Shown here: piece after piece, positions 17,036 through 35,499 of the stretch
Numbering within the stretch: position 1 is the first letter of the stretch
How the letters are laid out: every line of letters begins with the position of its first letter
Source of the DNA: Ptychodera flava
Taxonomy: Eukaryota; Hemichordata; Enteropneusta; Ptychoderidae
Assembly (NCBI RefSeq): GCF_041260155.1
Contig: NC_091933.1
Span: 21,626,099 to 21,690,098 of the forward strand
Length of the DNA: 64,000 bases
Direction: 5' to 3'
Made by a program: the position numbers and the translations under genes
Notes under the pieces: model-generated
The model's input: only the letters and a program-made list of their open reading frames with translations
What the model was told of the DNA's origin: nothing
The model's database searches: none

Positions 17036-18349
17036 ATCTTAATACGATGACAAAAAAACCCTTATCTACTCTGCCCCGAAAGAGCCCGCGCTCTTACATT
17101 CAGCGGACTACCAGCGTTGCTTTCCTTCAGTGAATGTCACCGAATGTGATCACGCCAAATGAAACCAATTCGTTTCTCTTTCCGGGTCATATGCAGAATA
17201 GGTTGAATAGGTGCCATGACTATAGACCCCTCTAGACGCTCTCTGACCCTCGCTTTCTACGCACCAGTGCGGGTGGCCTGACTCATGACTCCATCAGCTG
17301 AGCGAGCTAGCAGAGATCACTAAGCTACGGTATAGCAGCCACAGTATATAGCCAGCGAGGGGCTGTGAGAAAGTCTACGATGATTCTCCACCTTACTTAT
17401 TTTAACTTTTCACGCACAAGGTAATACAAATGGCATCATAACTACCATAACTCCGAGTAGACATGTTTTCATCCAGCGGTGGTTCCCGTAATTACAGGAT
17501 TTTTATTCACGTAACTACGAGCATTGATTCTCAGGATTCTCTTAGTTACGAGACCTAAGTAATACTTACAGTATCTCTTTAGTTTTGGTGTTTAATGTTA
17601 TAACCCTCCCTTAGTTTCATTCAATTCTTTAGTTTCATTCAATTAACAAAATTTGTATCTTTGTAAAGTCGTGAGTCCCATCTCCGGTCTCGTGGTCGGA
17701 GCGAATCTTTCAGTCTAACAGTGAAAGTTGCGCAATGAATTCAGTAAGTTTGTCCCTCATTTCGAATATCGAACTTGTTATTGATCCAAGAAAGTCTGTT
17801 ACCTGGATACCGTCTACTAGTAAGAAATATTTTAATTTTCTCTGGCAAGTTAGAAAAAGATTGTCTCAATTATACCTCTTTTTGGCTCACCAGGACGAGA
17901 CATAAACTTATAATTAATTATTGCCTTTCAGGTCTCATTTTATTTTCCTTGAGCAAATACATTTCCGTTGTAACTGCTTTCTGTAGTTCAGTACCAATTT
18001 TATGATTTTTATAGGTTTTCCCTATCCCCAAGGACTTATCATCATGGTGTTAGATGGTCAATTAAATATTCCGATGGCTAACTTTGGACTCCGCTGCTCT
18101 ATTTCTGCGGGTATGAGTCGGCAAAGTGTGCAGTTTACTGATGACGGCGACCTTTGCTCTGCTATGCATAGCGCAGGCCGGTCGTACATTCACACAGAAC
18201 AACGAACAACTCTAATCCCATGACATCATGAGAGCAAACTGCACCGGAACAGCACTTGCTTTTGCTGTACCATGGAGGTAGAAAGAGACGTACACATTTC
18301 AGATGTGTATTTTTTTCCTCAACGTGTGATTCAAAGTAGTAAGCGCCTC

Positions 18350-20300
18350 GGAAATGAAAGACTTATATTTTTGCTCAAACTTTCCTAAATGAAACTCTCA
18401 ACCATTCTCTTGCCGAATCAAGAATAAAAACCAGGGGTCACTGTGCACAGTTTAGAACCAGACAAATAAATTGACCCGCTTTACTGATATTTGAAAAACA
18501 AAATGGCCCTATCCCTGTGTTAACTCTATGAGGAAAAATAAAATTTACGATTGTTAAAAAAAAACTAGGATGATGATAATGTTTCTTACACCAATACCTT
18601 TAAGCATGAGAGTCCGAACATCTTTCCCCGAGGCACATTCAACTTAAAACTCTTCCAATATCGACGAGACTGTGACTTACAAGGGATTAATAGAATCTCA
18701 CACCCCTAAGGACCTGGGATCAGATTTCTCACACGAGTTGGGGATATTTTTTCCCACACCGTCGATCCCACACACCCAGCGGCCAGGAATTTGAGAAAAT
18801 TTAATCCTCTTAATGAAAGCTGGTAAATTTTAAAACACAGCAAATTTCATACAACCATACCACGTATATTTAGTTCTACAGGCTTGCCAATTAGAAGACC
18901 TTCTAAAGCATGCGTGACATAATTCTCACTCGCTAACTTTCCTAAAAGACACACAAACATGGGGGAAAACACCGTACGGTAACTTTCGCTGACCGGACCG
19001 ATGGCAACAGCGTGTATATCACAGCGGTGGTGTAACAGTTGTCTTTTTCACCAACTTGACCGCTAGATCGTCTGGGTAACATTGTTCTGTTGTGTCGTTT
19101 GAAATACTGTGATTTGAAAGTAATTGAAATGGCTATCTTTGTCTTTGTCTTTTCATGCCTATTTAGAGACAGCATGCATTGATGTTATAACATCAACCGG
19201 TTCTATTGAGACCCCATTACCCGCATATTTTGATCAAACAGTTTATATTTAGAGACTCTCATGAGTATATACACAAGAAACTCCCTAACTAAGCTAGCAA
19301 CTAGCAATATTTTGATGAAAAATTTGTGTTCTTTATCTAGAGAATCTCGCGTTTCTTGTGTATAGCGGGAAATTTTGACAAACTTTTCGGAAATGTGTAA
19401 TTTTACTCCGTACAGCTGCATAAACTGATATAGACGAATAGCACACTTGAAAAGTCCCACTCTCTCGGAGGTTTCTGATATGCCGGAACGTTTTAACAAC
19501 TTCGTGGTCCACTTGGGAATGTCGATAGAGGTCAGGGTTCAACTTTATAGTACTTAACCATCGCGATGGTTTCGTTTAGGCCAAAGTAATTAAATTCTTT
19601 CTTTTGCGTCCAAACTAAATGGGAAAAGGTACGCGTCTAAGAGGCTGAAAAAACACATACAAGAAAATTAACACAATGTAATTTGATTGCAGCAAATAAC
19701 AAATTGTAACAAAATTTTCGTTCAGAAAAGCTAAGCGGTCATCTCCTAAAATTTCCTATTCAAATACACTGTGTGTGTTTTTCATGAAAACCTTAAAAAC
19801 CTAGGCGGGTTGGGACGCAAAACAAAGAATGTAATTACTTTGGCCTTATCGTGTCTAAAACCGGGGTCGCATATATGCATGGTCACCCATTCATTCAGTA
19901 TCTTTCAACACTCAAACAATATAAGAAGTATCTCATCAAACAAAATTCATGAAAAATGGCCGACTTTGTCCCGTTAAACTTTTGCTCAAACTTTCCGTTA
20001 TGAAACTTTCAGCCATTCTCTTACTGAATCAAGAATAAAAATAGGGGGTCACCCTGCGAATGTTGGCACCAGAGAAACAAATAACTCAAGATTTACCGAT
20101 CTTTAAAATTCAAAATGGTCGCCATCCCTGTGTTAACTCTAGGGAGAAAATATAAAATTCCGATTTTCGAAAAACTAAGCCAGTGAAAAGTTTTCGTACA
20201 TCAAGAGCTTTAAAGTGAGCTACCAAAAGTGGTATATCAGAAAAGAATTGTAAAAGTTTGAGAGTCCGAATATCTGTCCCCTGGGCGTGTTCTACCTTAA
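18350..20300. repeat. Direct repeat pair of about 340 bp
   Basis: 18350-18690 and 19960-20300 share the words TTTTGCTCAAACTTTCC, GAATCAAGAATAAAAA, GGGTCAC and CCCTGTGTTAACTCTA in the same order, with roughly 75-80% similarity by eye. A shorter related piece in opposite orientation sits at about 6570-6720 in gene A. It is an unclassified dispersed repeat. Confidence 0.65.
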
Positions 20301-20542
20301 TGCCGTTGTCTTACAGTATAATTAGATCGAAAATATATAATTGACACAACTATCTTTATTTGTTGATTAAAATAGACTCAACTGTTTGTTCAGGACAACA
20401 ACAAAAGAATGCCTTCGTCAGTCGATGTTCTAATGTCACATGTTCTGAAGAGACGCCATACCGGCATATTTTGATGAACAAGTCTATACATTTGCGGATC
20501 AGCTTGCATAAATTGACAACGACGGATAACACAAGAAGTATA

Positions 20543-20920
20543 AAAATTACAAATGACCTCAAAAGAGGGATAAAACTGCAGCAAGTGTGAAGGAATACAG
20601 TAAAAAAACTGGCCGACTAGCGGAAAATACAGTACTCGTTAAAATAAAGAGCAAAGTTAAAACAAATACAGTAAAATACTAACCGACCAGCGGGAGATAA
20701 AACACTTGCAAAGCAGAGACTAAAATGCGCAGACGTTTCGGGTGCAACCCTTCGTCAGTACTGACGAAGGGTTGCACCCGAAACGTCTGCGCATTTTAGT
20801 CTCTGCTTTGCAAGTGTTTTATCTCCCGCTGGTCGGTTAGTATTTTACTGTATTTGTTTTAACTTTGCTCTTTATTTTAACGAGTACTGTATTTTCCGCT
20901 AGTCGGCCAATTTTTTACTG
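20543..20920. mobile_element. Penelope-like tail inserted as a perfect palindrome with 16-bp target duplication
   Basis: The 16-base word TAACACAAGAAGTATA occurs at 20527-20542 and again at 20921-20936. Between the copies are a short unpaired segment (about 20543-20596) and two arms of about 163 bases that are almost perfect inverted copies, meeting at TCAGT|ACTGA near 20759/20760. Each arm is the 3' tail also seen at 6046-6310 behind a GIY-YIG remnant. It has no coding capacity. Confidence 0.88.
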
Positions 20921-21022
20921 TAACACAAGAAGTATATATGCGAAGTGTCTGGCGTGCGTCTAATTTTTAGCCCAGTTACTCAGATGTGACAGGTCGAAAT
21001 GGGTCACGATTCCAAACCAAGT

Positions 21023-27266
<6,244 letters not shown>

Positions 27267-27559
27267 ATTCTGCGATGATGACAAAATCCGACTTATTCTG
27301 CTACTACGCTGCGGTGCGAAGCGGGAACAGGGGTGCTTGCTGGCAGGGTACGCTATCGGGTTCAAAGGTCACGGTGATTACACCAAACCAAAGCGGTTCA
27401 TTTCTAATTCCGGGTCATACAAATAATTAAATATGAACTGTAAATGCTCACGTGTTGCATTATATATTGAAGTTATGTGTAATTTGAACCTTTGCCACAT
27501 GTTTGCAACTTCATTGAAAGTATCATGATCACATAATGAACAATATTCACCACAGATTA

Positions 27560-29211
27560 ACTTTATAGGTCATTAAGTATTCAAATACGCAATTACGAAA
27601 TAGAAATAGGTAATGTCTTTGACTGCTGTCATTGTATCACCACTTTATATAGCAAGTGTAATTGCTTGCCTTTGGTCAAGTCCTTCAAACTATATATTCC
27701 AAACTTTGAAAGCTCATTAGATATGCAAACTATAAATTAGCTGACATGAAAACTTAAGTGCGAAATGACTATCAATATTGGTATAACTGGTATAATCATC
27801 AATGTACATAGCATGTTATGCCAACTTTGATCAAATAAATCCAAGTATATATCCCTAATTAGGAAAGTTCATTAAATACACAAATTAGGAATTGGCTGAA
27901 GCAAAAGTGCTCAATGCCTTTCAATAATGTTAGCCTACATAATAGTATCTTTAAGGTACATAGCAAGTTTCATCAATTTTGGTCATATAAATTCAAATAT
28001 ATATCCCTAATTTCAAAAATTCATTAAATATGCAAATTAGGAGCTGGATGAAGTAAAATGCTTAACGACTTTCAGTAACGTCGTATCATAGGCCAAAAAA
28101 AGAAAAAGAAATGTTTCTGGTCAGCGCGCGCGTCACTTGAACAACAGCGCGTCACCCTTTTTTTTTCTGTTTGTGGCCGCGGCCGTGGCTGACACCAAAC
28201 CAAAATGGCTGAAGAGAAAGAGAAAATTCTTTGGGGGGCATGATCAGTGACTGCATGAACAGTTATATGTGATTATATTGATAAAACTATATAACTGACC
28301 CTCCTCCCTCCCTTGAGAGAAAAAAAAAAATAAAATAAAATAAAATAAATGCGCGTCGCCGCACCATTTTTTAAAGAAGGACCTGACCAGAAACATTTTT
28401 TTTTTTGGCCATAGTATCTTTATGTACATAGCAAGTTTCGTCAACTTTGGTCTAGTCAATACAGATAAATATCCCTGATTATGAAGGTTCATTAAATATG
28501 CAAATAAGGAATTGTCTAATGTTCAAATGCTTAATGACTTTCAATAATGTTCTATCATAGTATCTTTAATGTACATAGCCAGTTTCGTCAACTGTGGGCT
28601 CGTCAATTCAGATAAATACCCCTAATTAGGAAAGTTCATTAAATATGCAAATTAGGAATTGGCTGAAGTAAAAATGCTTAATGACATTTAATAATGTTCT
28701 ATCATAGTATCTTTAATGTACATAGCAAGTTTCATCAATTTTGGTCATGTAAATTCAAATATATATCCTTAATTTCAAAAGGTCATTAAATATGCAAATC
28801 AGGATTTGGATGAAGTAAAAATGCTTATTGACTTTCAGTAATGTTAAATCATAGTATCCTCAATATGCATACCAAGTTTCGTCAATTTTGATCGAGTAAA
28901 TTCAGATATATATGCCTAATTAGTAGATTTCATTAAATATGCAAATTAGTCATTATCTTTCACGTCACCCCTTAATAACTTGAACAGCTAATATATCTTG
29001 ATGTGATCAACATTTGTAGCAAATCTCATCAAATTGTGTACAGTCGTTCTCAATGTATAGCCGTTTTTTCTAAAATCATTAATTATGCAAATGAGCAAAA
29101 AGTAAGCAAGCCACACCCACCAAAAACTAATCAGTTCTTGCCATTTGCAAACTAAATCTATGTACCAGATTTGATTCTGATCTGATGAGCCGTTTTTGAG
29201 ATATTGAGCAC
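27560..29211. repeat. Tandem array of about 147-bp units with octamer words
   Basis: The core word ATTAAATATGCAAATTAGG recurs at about 27574, 27716, 27871, 28023, 28491, 28638, 28785, 28932 and 29078. Spacing is 142-155 bases, exactly 147 for three consecutive steps, once the 320-bp MITE at 28091-28410 is removed. Each unit also carries CATAGTATCTTTAATGTACA and AAGTTTCATCAATTTTGG. Six units contain the exact octamer ATGCAAAT. The array ends in a (CAGA)n tract. No coding capacity. Confidence 0.88.
28091..28410. mobile_element. MITE, 320 bp, GGCC...GGCC ends, copy 1
   Basis: The inverted ends GGCCAAAAAAAG and ATGTTTCTGGTCAG pair with the complement of the right end. It is inserted in a unit of the 147-bp array, splitting ATCATAGTATC with an ATA duplication (28088-28090, 28411-28413). 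A copy in opposite orientation is at 43954-44270. Termini and short AT-rich target duplications suggest a Harbinger-type origin. Confidence 0.88.
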
Positions 29212-29274
<63 letters not shown>

Positions 29275-29290
29275 CACAGACAGACAGACA
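29212..29290. repeat. (CAGA)n microsatellite
   Basis: About 19 tetranucleotide units at the end of the 147-bp array. The Ser/Val/Cys/Leu-rich frame across it on the minus strand is an artefact. Confidence 0.95.
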
Positions 29291-30883
29291 TCGCTGCGAC
29301 ATATGCTCACGTGTGTCAACACGTGAGCAAATAAATAAGGTACCTTTTCTTATTATGAAGTGTTTACGCAAGATAAATAGTACGTAAAAGCATGTTTGCA
29401 TGCAGAGATTATTCTGCTACGCAGCGTGATTCTTCACATCAATTTTACAGTCGTGACATTTTTATAACCAATTGCTTGTATTGCAACGAATCAGTGTCGG
29501 AGAGTACGGTGCTCTCTGAACAGAGTATCTCTATAATCTTGAGCCTACCAGAGTCATCTCACAATAGGATACGAAGCCGAAATTTGCATTCTATAGATAG
29601 AAAATTTATATGGTTGGCTTTTTCGCGCCGAGAAAAGGGTGACACAGAAGTGAGTACACGAGGACGCTCTCTCTATGAATCAATCGTCACTGATTAACAT
29701 GAACGAAAGTCGACCTGGTTCAGGTTCAGTGACTCACTTTCATAGGTACACTCGAACGTATCTCTGCATATAGTGTGCATGCTATGTTGGAAAATTTGAA
29801 CTGCATTTGCAGCAAAAATTTGTCTGTATATAAAGTTATTTTCCCAGATTATGATGATCATGTGATGATGATGATGTTAGTTGACATGAATGGTTATCAA
29901 TAAACTTTAAAGAGTATTTTGGTATCGCTTTTCAGTTAAGATAATTAGGTCTATGTCGCCCTTACTTGCTCATCTCTGATCACAAATCTTCAGCTCAGTT
30001 GAAAACCTGAAAACACAGTTATAAATTAAGTAAATTTGTCTTTCTGTCTGAATACTTATTTATGCATTGATTCAAAAATGCCTGTTATCCAGACGTCTAA
30101 TTTTGAATTTCTCCAGCGAGTGAGGACAATTTGCTGTCGTTGGTCAACGTTTTTTCGAGCGCAAGGATAATATGTGAACTGTTCTCTTTAAGGCCTAATT
30201 TTTCTATTGTGAGCAGTTATTATTTTGTTGCATTCGATTTTCATAAATTAGTCACAATTAACATTTTTTATAAGGGCCAATTTTCTAAATAACCGTATAG
30301 AACAAAGGTATTTGAATAGGAGTTTTCAAGCGAAGAACCAGACGTGAATTGAAATGCTGTAGTGCTTCACATAACATTGTATTTGCTTGTTAACTGGCAC
30401 CTTTCCTCCTGGGGTTGATTCGAAAAGTTTTGTAGTTTCTGTAGTGATCAACTTACATCTACTTACTATAGGCAGAGTCCCTCCAGTTAAACATCACTGA
30501 TTCTTATTTTGCTGGTTAGCAATATCATCTACGTAAAATGCTACACGATATTAAAACAAGCCCCCCTCTTATTCTAAATCTCACCCTAAACCCCAACCCT
30601 TTCGTTTATAATGAATGCGCACTGCTGTATTTTTATTTGTTTTACAAAGGTAATAACACATGGCGATGATATCAACTTGGTGGTTGTATAGCATGATCTT
30701 TCCAAGATATGCAATCTCCTTCATCAGATGATAAGATTATGCAAAATTCATTGTTCACCCACGTTTTGCCCCCGATATTTTTGAAAACATTAGTCAAATT
30801 TTCGTTAATTTGTTAACCTAAGATTGATATATTGGTAGAATTTACTTTTTAAAATTCATGAATAATGGCCAACTTTGTCCTTT

Positions 30884-30953
30884 AAAACTTTTTCACTGTG
30901 TCGAGCGATGAGGAATAGATCTTCAAAGAAAAGTACGCCCTCGGAGCTGTCAC
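30884..30953 (-). pseudogene. Decayed sulfotransferase exon 1 (APEG type) upstream of gene C
   Basis: On the minus strand AGAATGTGACAGCTCC lines up with AGAATATGACAGCTCC at the start codon of gene C (ATG lost). It continues with GGCGTACTTTTCTTTGAAGA and CATCGCTCGACACAGTGAAA, matching the GVLFYENLFPASSLDAMKEF region with several small deletions. The remaining exon, including the PAPS loop, is missing. The flanking sequence also matches the gene C 5' flank. Confidence 0.75.
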
Positions 30954-31859
30954 ATTCTGCCTCGCTGAGAGACTACACTTTAGGGTTCGAGGCGAGATCA
31001 TGCTTCCTGATTGTGTATGTCATCAGGTTGGAAGGTGATTACACCAAATCAAATCTAGTGTTTATTTCCGGATGATACACCAAATAAATATTATGACCTT
31101 TTCATTATTAAGTATTTACAAATTGATACGCAAGATAAAATTGATGGCATCATAATACAGCAAGTATGTTTGCATGCTTCGTGTTTGTACAGTCCTGAAA
31201 ATTGATCAAATAACCAATGCAATATTTACGCACTGTACTTTTGCACGAAATAACTACATAAAATGATCAAGGTGAACAACAGAGAATTCGAAAGTCCTCA
31301 CTCATATGAATGTGTCTCAAGTATGAAACATTTTAAGCATTTTAAGTGTTGTAAGGGAATGTAATAGGTCGGCAGGGTTCAGAGGACAACAGGCTAGTAT
31401 TGAAATTGTAAACCGATTTCAGCAAGTCTGGCGTTAAACGTTTCGTCGATGGCTTGACTTTCTTCGGGCGTTAGACGATTCCTCCACGCGCCAACCTTAC
31501 CTGAGGGTGCAAAAACAAACACTAAAGTCAGATTTACGACCACAGTACCAAACTTAACGCTGTGATGGCGACGTAGCAAAACAAACAGACAAAAATTTTT
31601 TCAGATATACAGTGGTACAACAACAGCTCTTGTGTCGGTAAACATGATCTAAAAGCAATCCCAGCTGTTGATACGTACCCATTCGCAGCTGTTCTGCCTT
31701 ATCACCGAATGGGACTCTAAAGTTGGCATTTTTGTTCTCCTTCATGACGTCAAATGAAGATCGTCTTGTTATTTCATCTAGAGTGTTTTCATCCAGTGGT
31801 TTGTCCAGGAAGTTACTGATTTTACGGACACTACCCTTCAAGTCCTATAGAATCAGAAT

Positions 31860-31864
<5 letters not shown>

Positions 31865-31939
<75 letters not shown>
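31865..31939. repeat. (GA)n tract at the exon 5 acceptor of gene D
   Basis: About 75 bases of GA, (CT)n on the sense strand, about 20 bases upstream of the exon 5 acceptor, at the same place as in genes C, E and F. Confidence 0.93.
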
Positions 31940-31942
<3 letters not shown>

Positions 31943-32277
31943 TACAAAATGATAATTATCGTTTGGATCGCATGGGGACGCAGGAAACTTTCAAGTCACA
32001 GGAGAGATTGGTGTAATTTTTGTTTTGTCTTCATTCGGCGTACGTTTACTCCCTACACAGTATAAATTTGTTGCAAGCCTGAAGACGTGTTGAGTGTTAT
32101 AGTCTGCCGACTAACTCCATCTGATTACCTAATGTGTTAATTTTGTCAGTTGATGGAATTCACTTGACACAACATAGACCCTGTAGGGTGTACGGTCAGA
32201 GTGTCTCGACAGTGTCTATATATGAGCACAGAGACTAACAGCTCTTGTCGCTAAAGGGTGCTCCCTTTGGTGCACTA

Positions 32278-33725
32278 GGGAGCCGTTATAATTTAAGGCC
32301 TGGGGGTCAGGAGGAATTAAAGTGGAAACTAAAAAATTCGAGTAACCCCCCAGCCAACCGTCATGAACTTAAGTAACCCCTTCTCTAAACACAAATTTCG
32401 ACTGACACCCCAAATTAGAAAAGTCAAATGTTAATTTGTAAAATTTACCAAAATACAGCAATAGTAAAAGCATTTCAAATCCTGGTTTACCCTACTAGAT
32501 TATCATTGGTTATCTCATAACGGTTAAAAAAGGTGGAACCAACAAAATGAAATTCAAAGTCACAGCAAAATGTAGTCACCCTATTACCAGTATCCAACCA
32601 TATAGTATTGTTTAATTTGGTTGGATATCATGACAGCGTTTTCACTAGGATCTGACAGGGAAGAATTTGAAAGTACGGGGGGAGCACGCACGAGTACCAG
32701 AGGGGGTCTCCCTTATCTTGCGTTGAAAATTTTAAGTTATTCATATGTGCAATTAAAATATATGTTTCTGTGGTAAACAGGATGAATTCACAACACTTCA
32801 GTTTTGTCATAGATCCTGTGAACTAATAATGGTATCTGCTGACTACATTCCTCCATGACCTAGATCTCCTTCCACCTCTGGTCACAACGGTTGGAAAACG
32901 ACTGTATGACATCATCATCACCACTGTCACTGGTGCTATTGAGTACATGAACAACAATATCATTCTCGTCATCACTATCTTTTGTTTCATAATCAGTATT
33001 GCTGGTAGTGGCACCTACATTTACTTGTAGTTTTTGCCTGGTTTCACGAAGTTAATATTTATTGTTCTGTTAAAGTATTTATTTTCTTCATATAAGAGTA
33101 AAATAAAATGCGTTATATTCATATGGGGTATCAAAAATGTTGTTGCTGCAATAGTCTTCATCAAGAGACTGCTAAAACTTGTGTCAAAGAGGAAAGACAA
33201 AACAAACAATACAAAGAAAACAAAAATTAAATGTAAAGATGAAATTTACATTTGGTTGAAAGACACAAGTAATCTCTATTGCTCTTCTGGTATTTTTGGA
33301 CTATGACAAATCATTTTCTTGCATAACAGATGGATTTGTTATTTAGGCAGTCCACTGTTTTGTATGTGTAGAATTAGCGCATAGCTTTCATTACACATAA
33401 TCAGTACCATAGAGTATATGTTTTTCATGCTTGATTAGGTAAGAATACCATTGTTTTTGTCAGAAAATACAGACAAATTACTCATTTAGTAATGATAGTT
33501 AATACATCGGTATATTAAATTGTACAATGTTTTTATAGAATTGTGTTTTTCATTCGTTTCTATTATATTGTATCATATCATAACTGAACTAAATGCTTCA
33601 GTACATTTCCAGTAGTCCCCTTCTTCCTCTCCACATTTTGAGCAGTCCCCTTGTAACTTTCAAGCTTTTGAGTGACTCCCCTTCAGATTCCTCCACCTCT
33701 CAGGCCCTAAATAATGACGGCTCCC
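32278..33725. mobile_element. TIR DNA transposon, 1448 bp, GGGAGCCGT ends
   Basis: The left end GGGAGCCGTTATAATTTAAG is matched on the complement of the right end by GGGAGCCGTCATTATTTAGG, with pairing continuing through GGCCTG-G--GGAGGAAT. The flanks are CTA and TTA. The matching place in gene E (GTGCATTAGTATG) is empty, which suggests a TTA target duplication, as in Harbinger-like elements. No transposase frame was recognised. It lies in intron 4 of gene D. Confidence 0.8.
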
Positions 33726-35499
33726 TTAGTGTGGCAGTGTAAGCGATAGGTGGTTGCGATCAGGCACAGTCCTTAGAGACTGTGGATCTGGTTACGCGAG
33801 AAGATGGGTTATTTTGTTGGAAACAAGTAGATTTTATCAGGACAATCACCTGATCGTAGTATAAGGAAGACAACAGCACCCGACTGCCCCATGTTTGACT
33901 TCTTCTCCAGGCGAAGTGTAGTTATTATGCAATTTTACCAACTCTTAACTACCCGGTTATGGAGGGACTGTGTAGAATGTCAATTAACCCCGAGTGACGA
34001 ATATGACAAAGAAATGTTGACATTATGACAATTTTAATCATCCTTTGGCAAAAGAGATTAAAGAACATTACATTCTTGATCTCACATATAGGGTATTTTT
34101 GAAAATGGTGATAAGTTTTTCTATGTGATGCATTAAACCTCCTTGCTGATATATCTGAGAGATGTCTCTGTTGATTCAAAAAATGAAAAAGTTCGACCGT
34201 ATTGTTTTCGGACCGTGTTAGTAATGCAACATTTATGGAATAGATGTACGTACGAACAAACTAAGAAACACGCATACAATAAATAAATAAATAGATAAAT
34301 GAATAAATAAATAAAAAAAACAATAAATAGTAAACGTTAATAAATGTATAAGAAATAAAGAAACTAATGAATGAATAAATTCGAATTCCCTGTCATTCAA
34401 GAAAGAAGTGTATGAGACAATTTACGATTGTTGTATTGTGAGCAATCGGAGATGCGTTATTGTCTTCTTACAATTTGACCTTATATTACTCTTTGTCAAG
34501 CTTGTTAGAAAATAAATACTCACGTATTTCATGTCTTCGTAGAAAAGGAAGAGAACATTGTCATCGTTCCGATGTTTCCACCAGTATGCAATGCTTTCAA
34601 ACCAACATCCATGAACGACTATTTGCAAAAAAAAAACCATTTTAAAAAAAGATACATTGGATGTCTTCGTGTCATCGAGAATTTGCAATTTGTCACTTTT
34701 AACAGCACCATTCTGTAACACGGCATTTCATTAGCATAATATTCCCCCCCCCCCCCGGAAAAGTCCCTGAAAGCTCGTTTTAAAACCAGTAGTAAGCCTT
34801 CTTTCGAGTCATGATCTTTGAAGAGATCTCGATTCAAAAACCTGATGTTCACACGCTTTTCAAAGAACAAGAAGTGGTTATTTTGCAATCGTATGTGAAT
34901 GATGACTTTTTCAGTTGTTGCAAATCAGACATGTTCCAAATGCCATTTTAGTCTCGGTATCTTTATAATCACGGAAATAAAACTGTATAAAGTGTAAAAT
35001 GCGGGGTATGATGAAAATTCCCCATTTACAATTAATTACTAGCATAAAATTAATGTTCATTAATATAATTGGCACAAGGAAGTACCAATCTACATCACAT
35101 CTTTCACTAAGTGATAAAGTGGTCATACGTCACAAGTGAGAAACCTAAAAACTCTTTTTGAATTTGGTGTGTTCTTTCAATCGACATTCTCGGAGACTTG
35201 TAGCTGGATGTCATTTGGTTTGAAGTGGGACTCTTCAACGACACTGATAAACAAAATGAAAATAAGAGAATTTACATCGTTCATTTACCAGTAAGCAAAT
35301 TGTTGCACGAAAGCAAATGGAATGAAATCAAATGTTAAGATACCGTTTCCTTTCAAGAAGTTATTGAAAATTCTTCCCATCCCCATGGATGTAGTTTGAA
35401 CTCGTAGTACGATATTAATACGTCTTTGGGATTTCTTGCGACGTAAATTACCTGTAAGTTAAAGAGCGAATTGAGCGAGTCAAAAGGGTTTTGAGCGAA

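Larger units (their letters stand above)
17036..21022. other. Intergenic between genes B and C
   Basis: The first 200 bases above gene B are homologous to the 5' flank of gene C (a GATGACAAAA start, then a shared TTTCTCTTTCCGGGTCATA-like word), so B and C share an ancestral promoter region. Beyond that lie two direct copies of a dispersed repeat (18350-18690, 19960-20300) and the Penelope palindrome at 20543-20920. No coding exon seen. Confidence 0.6.
27267..31393. other. Intergenic between genes C and D
   Basis: It contains the 5' flank of gene C, a tandem array of about 147-bp units (27560-29211) interrupted by a MITE, a (CAGA)n tract, and a decayed sulfotransferase first exon at 30884-30953. 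The 30.6-31.4 kb part is homologous to sequence below genes E and F, marking the duplication unit. No intact gene seen. Confidence 0.65.

Noticed and set aside
27560-29211. Idea that the 147-bp array is a regulatory element of the SULT cluster
   Set aside because: Kept only as a hypothesis in the findings. Similar AT-rich words at 3.9-4.6 kb and the terminal microsatellite fit an ordinary dispersed satellite better.
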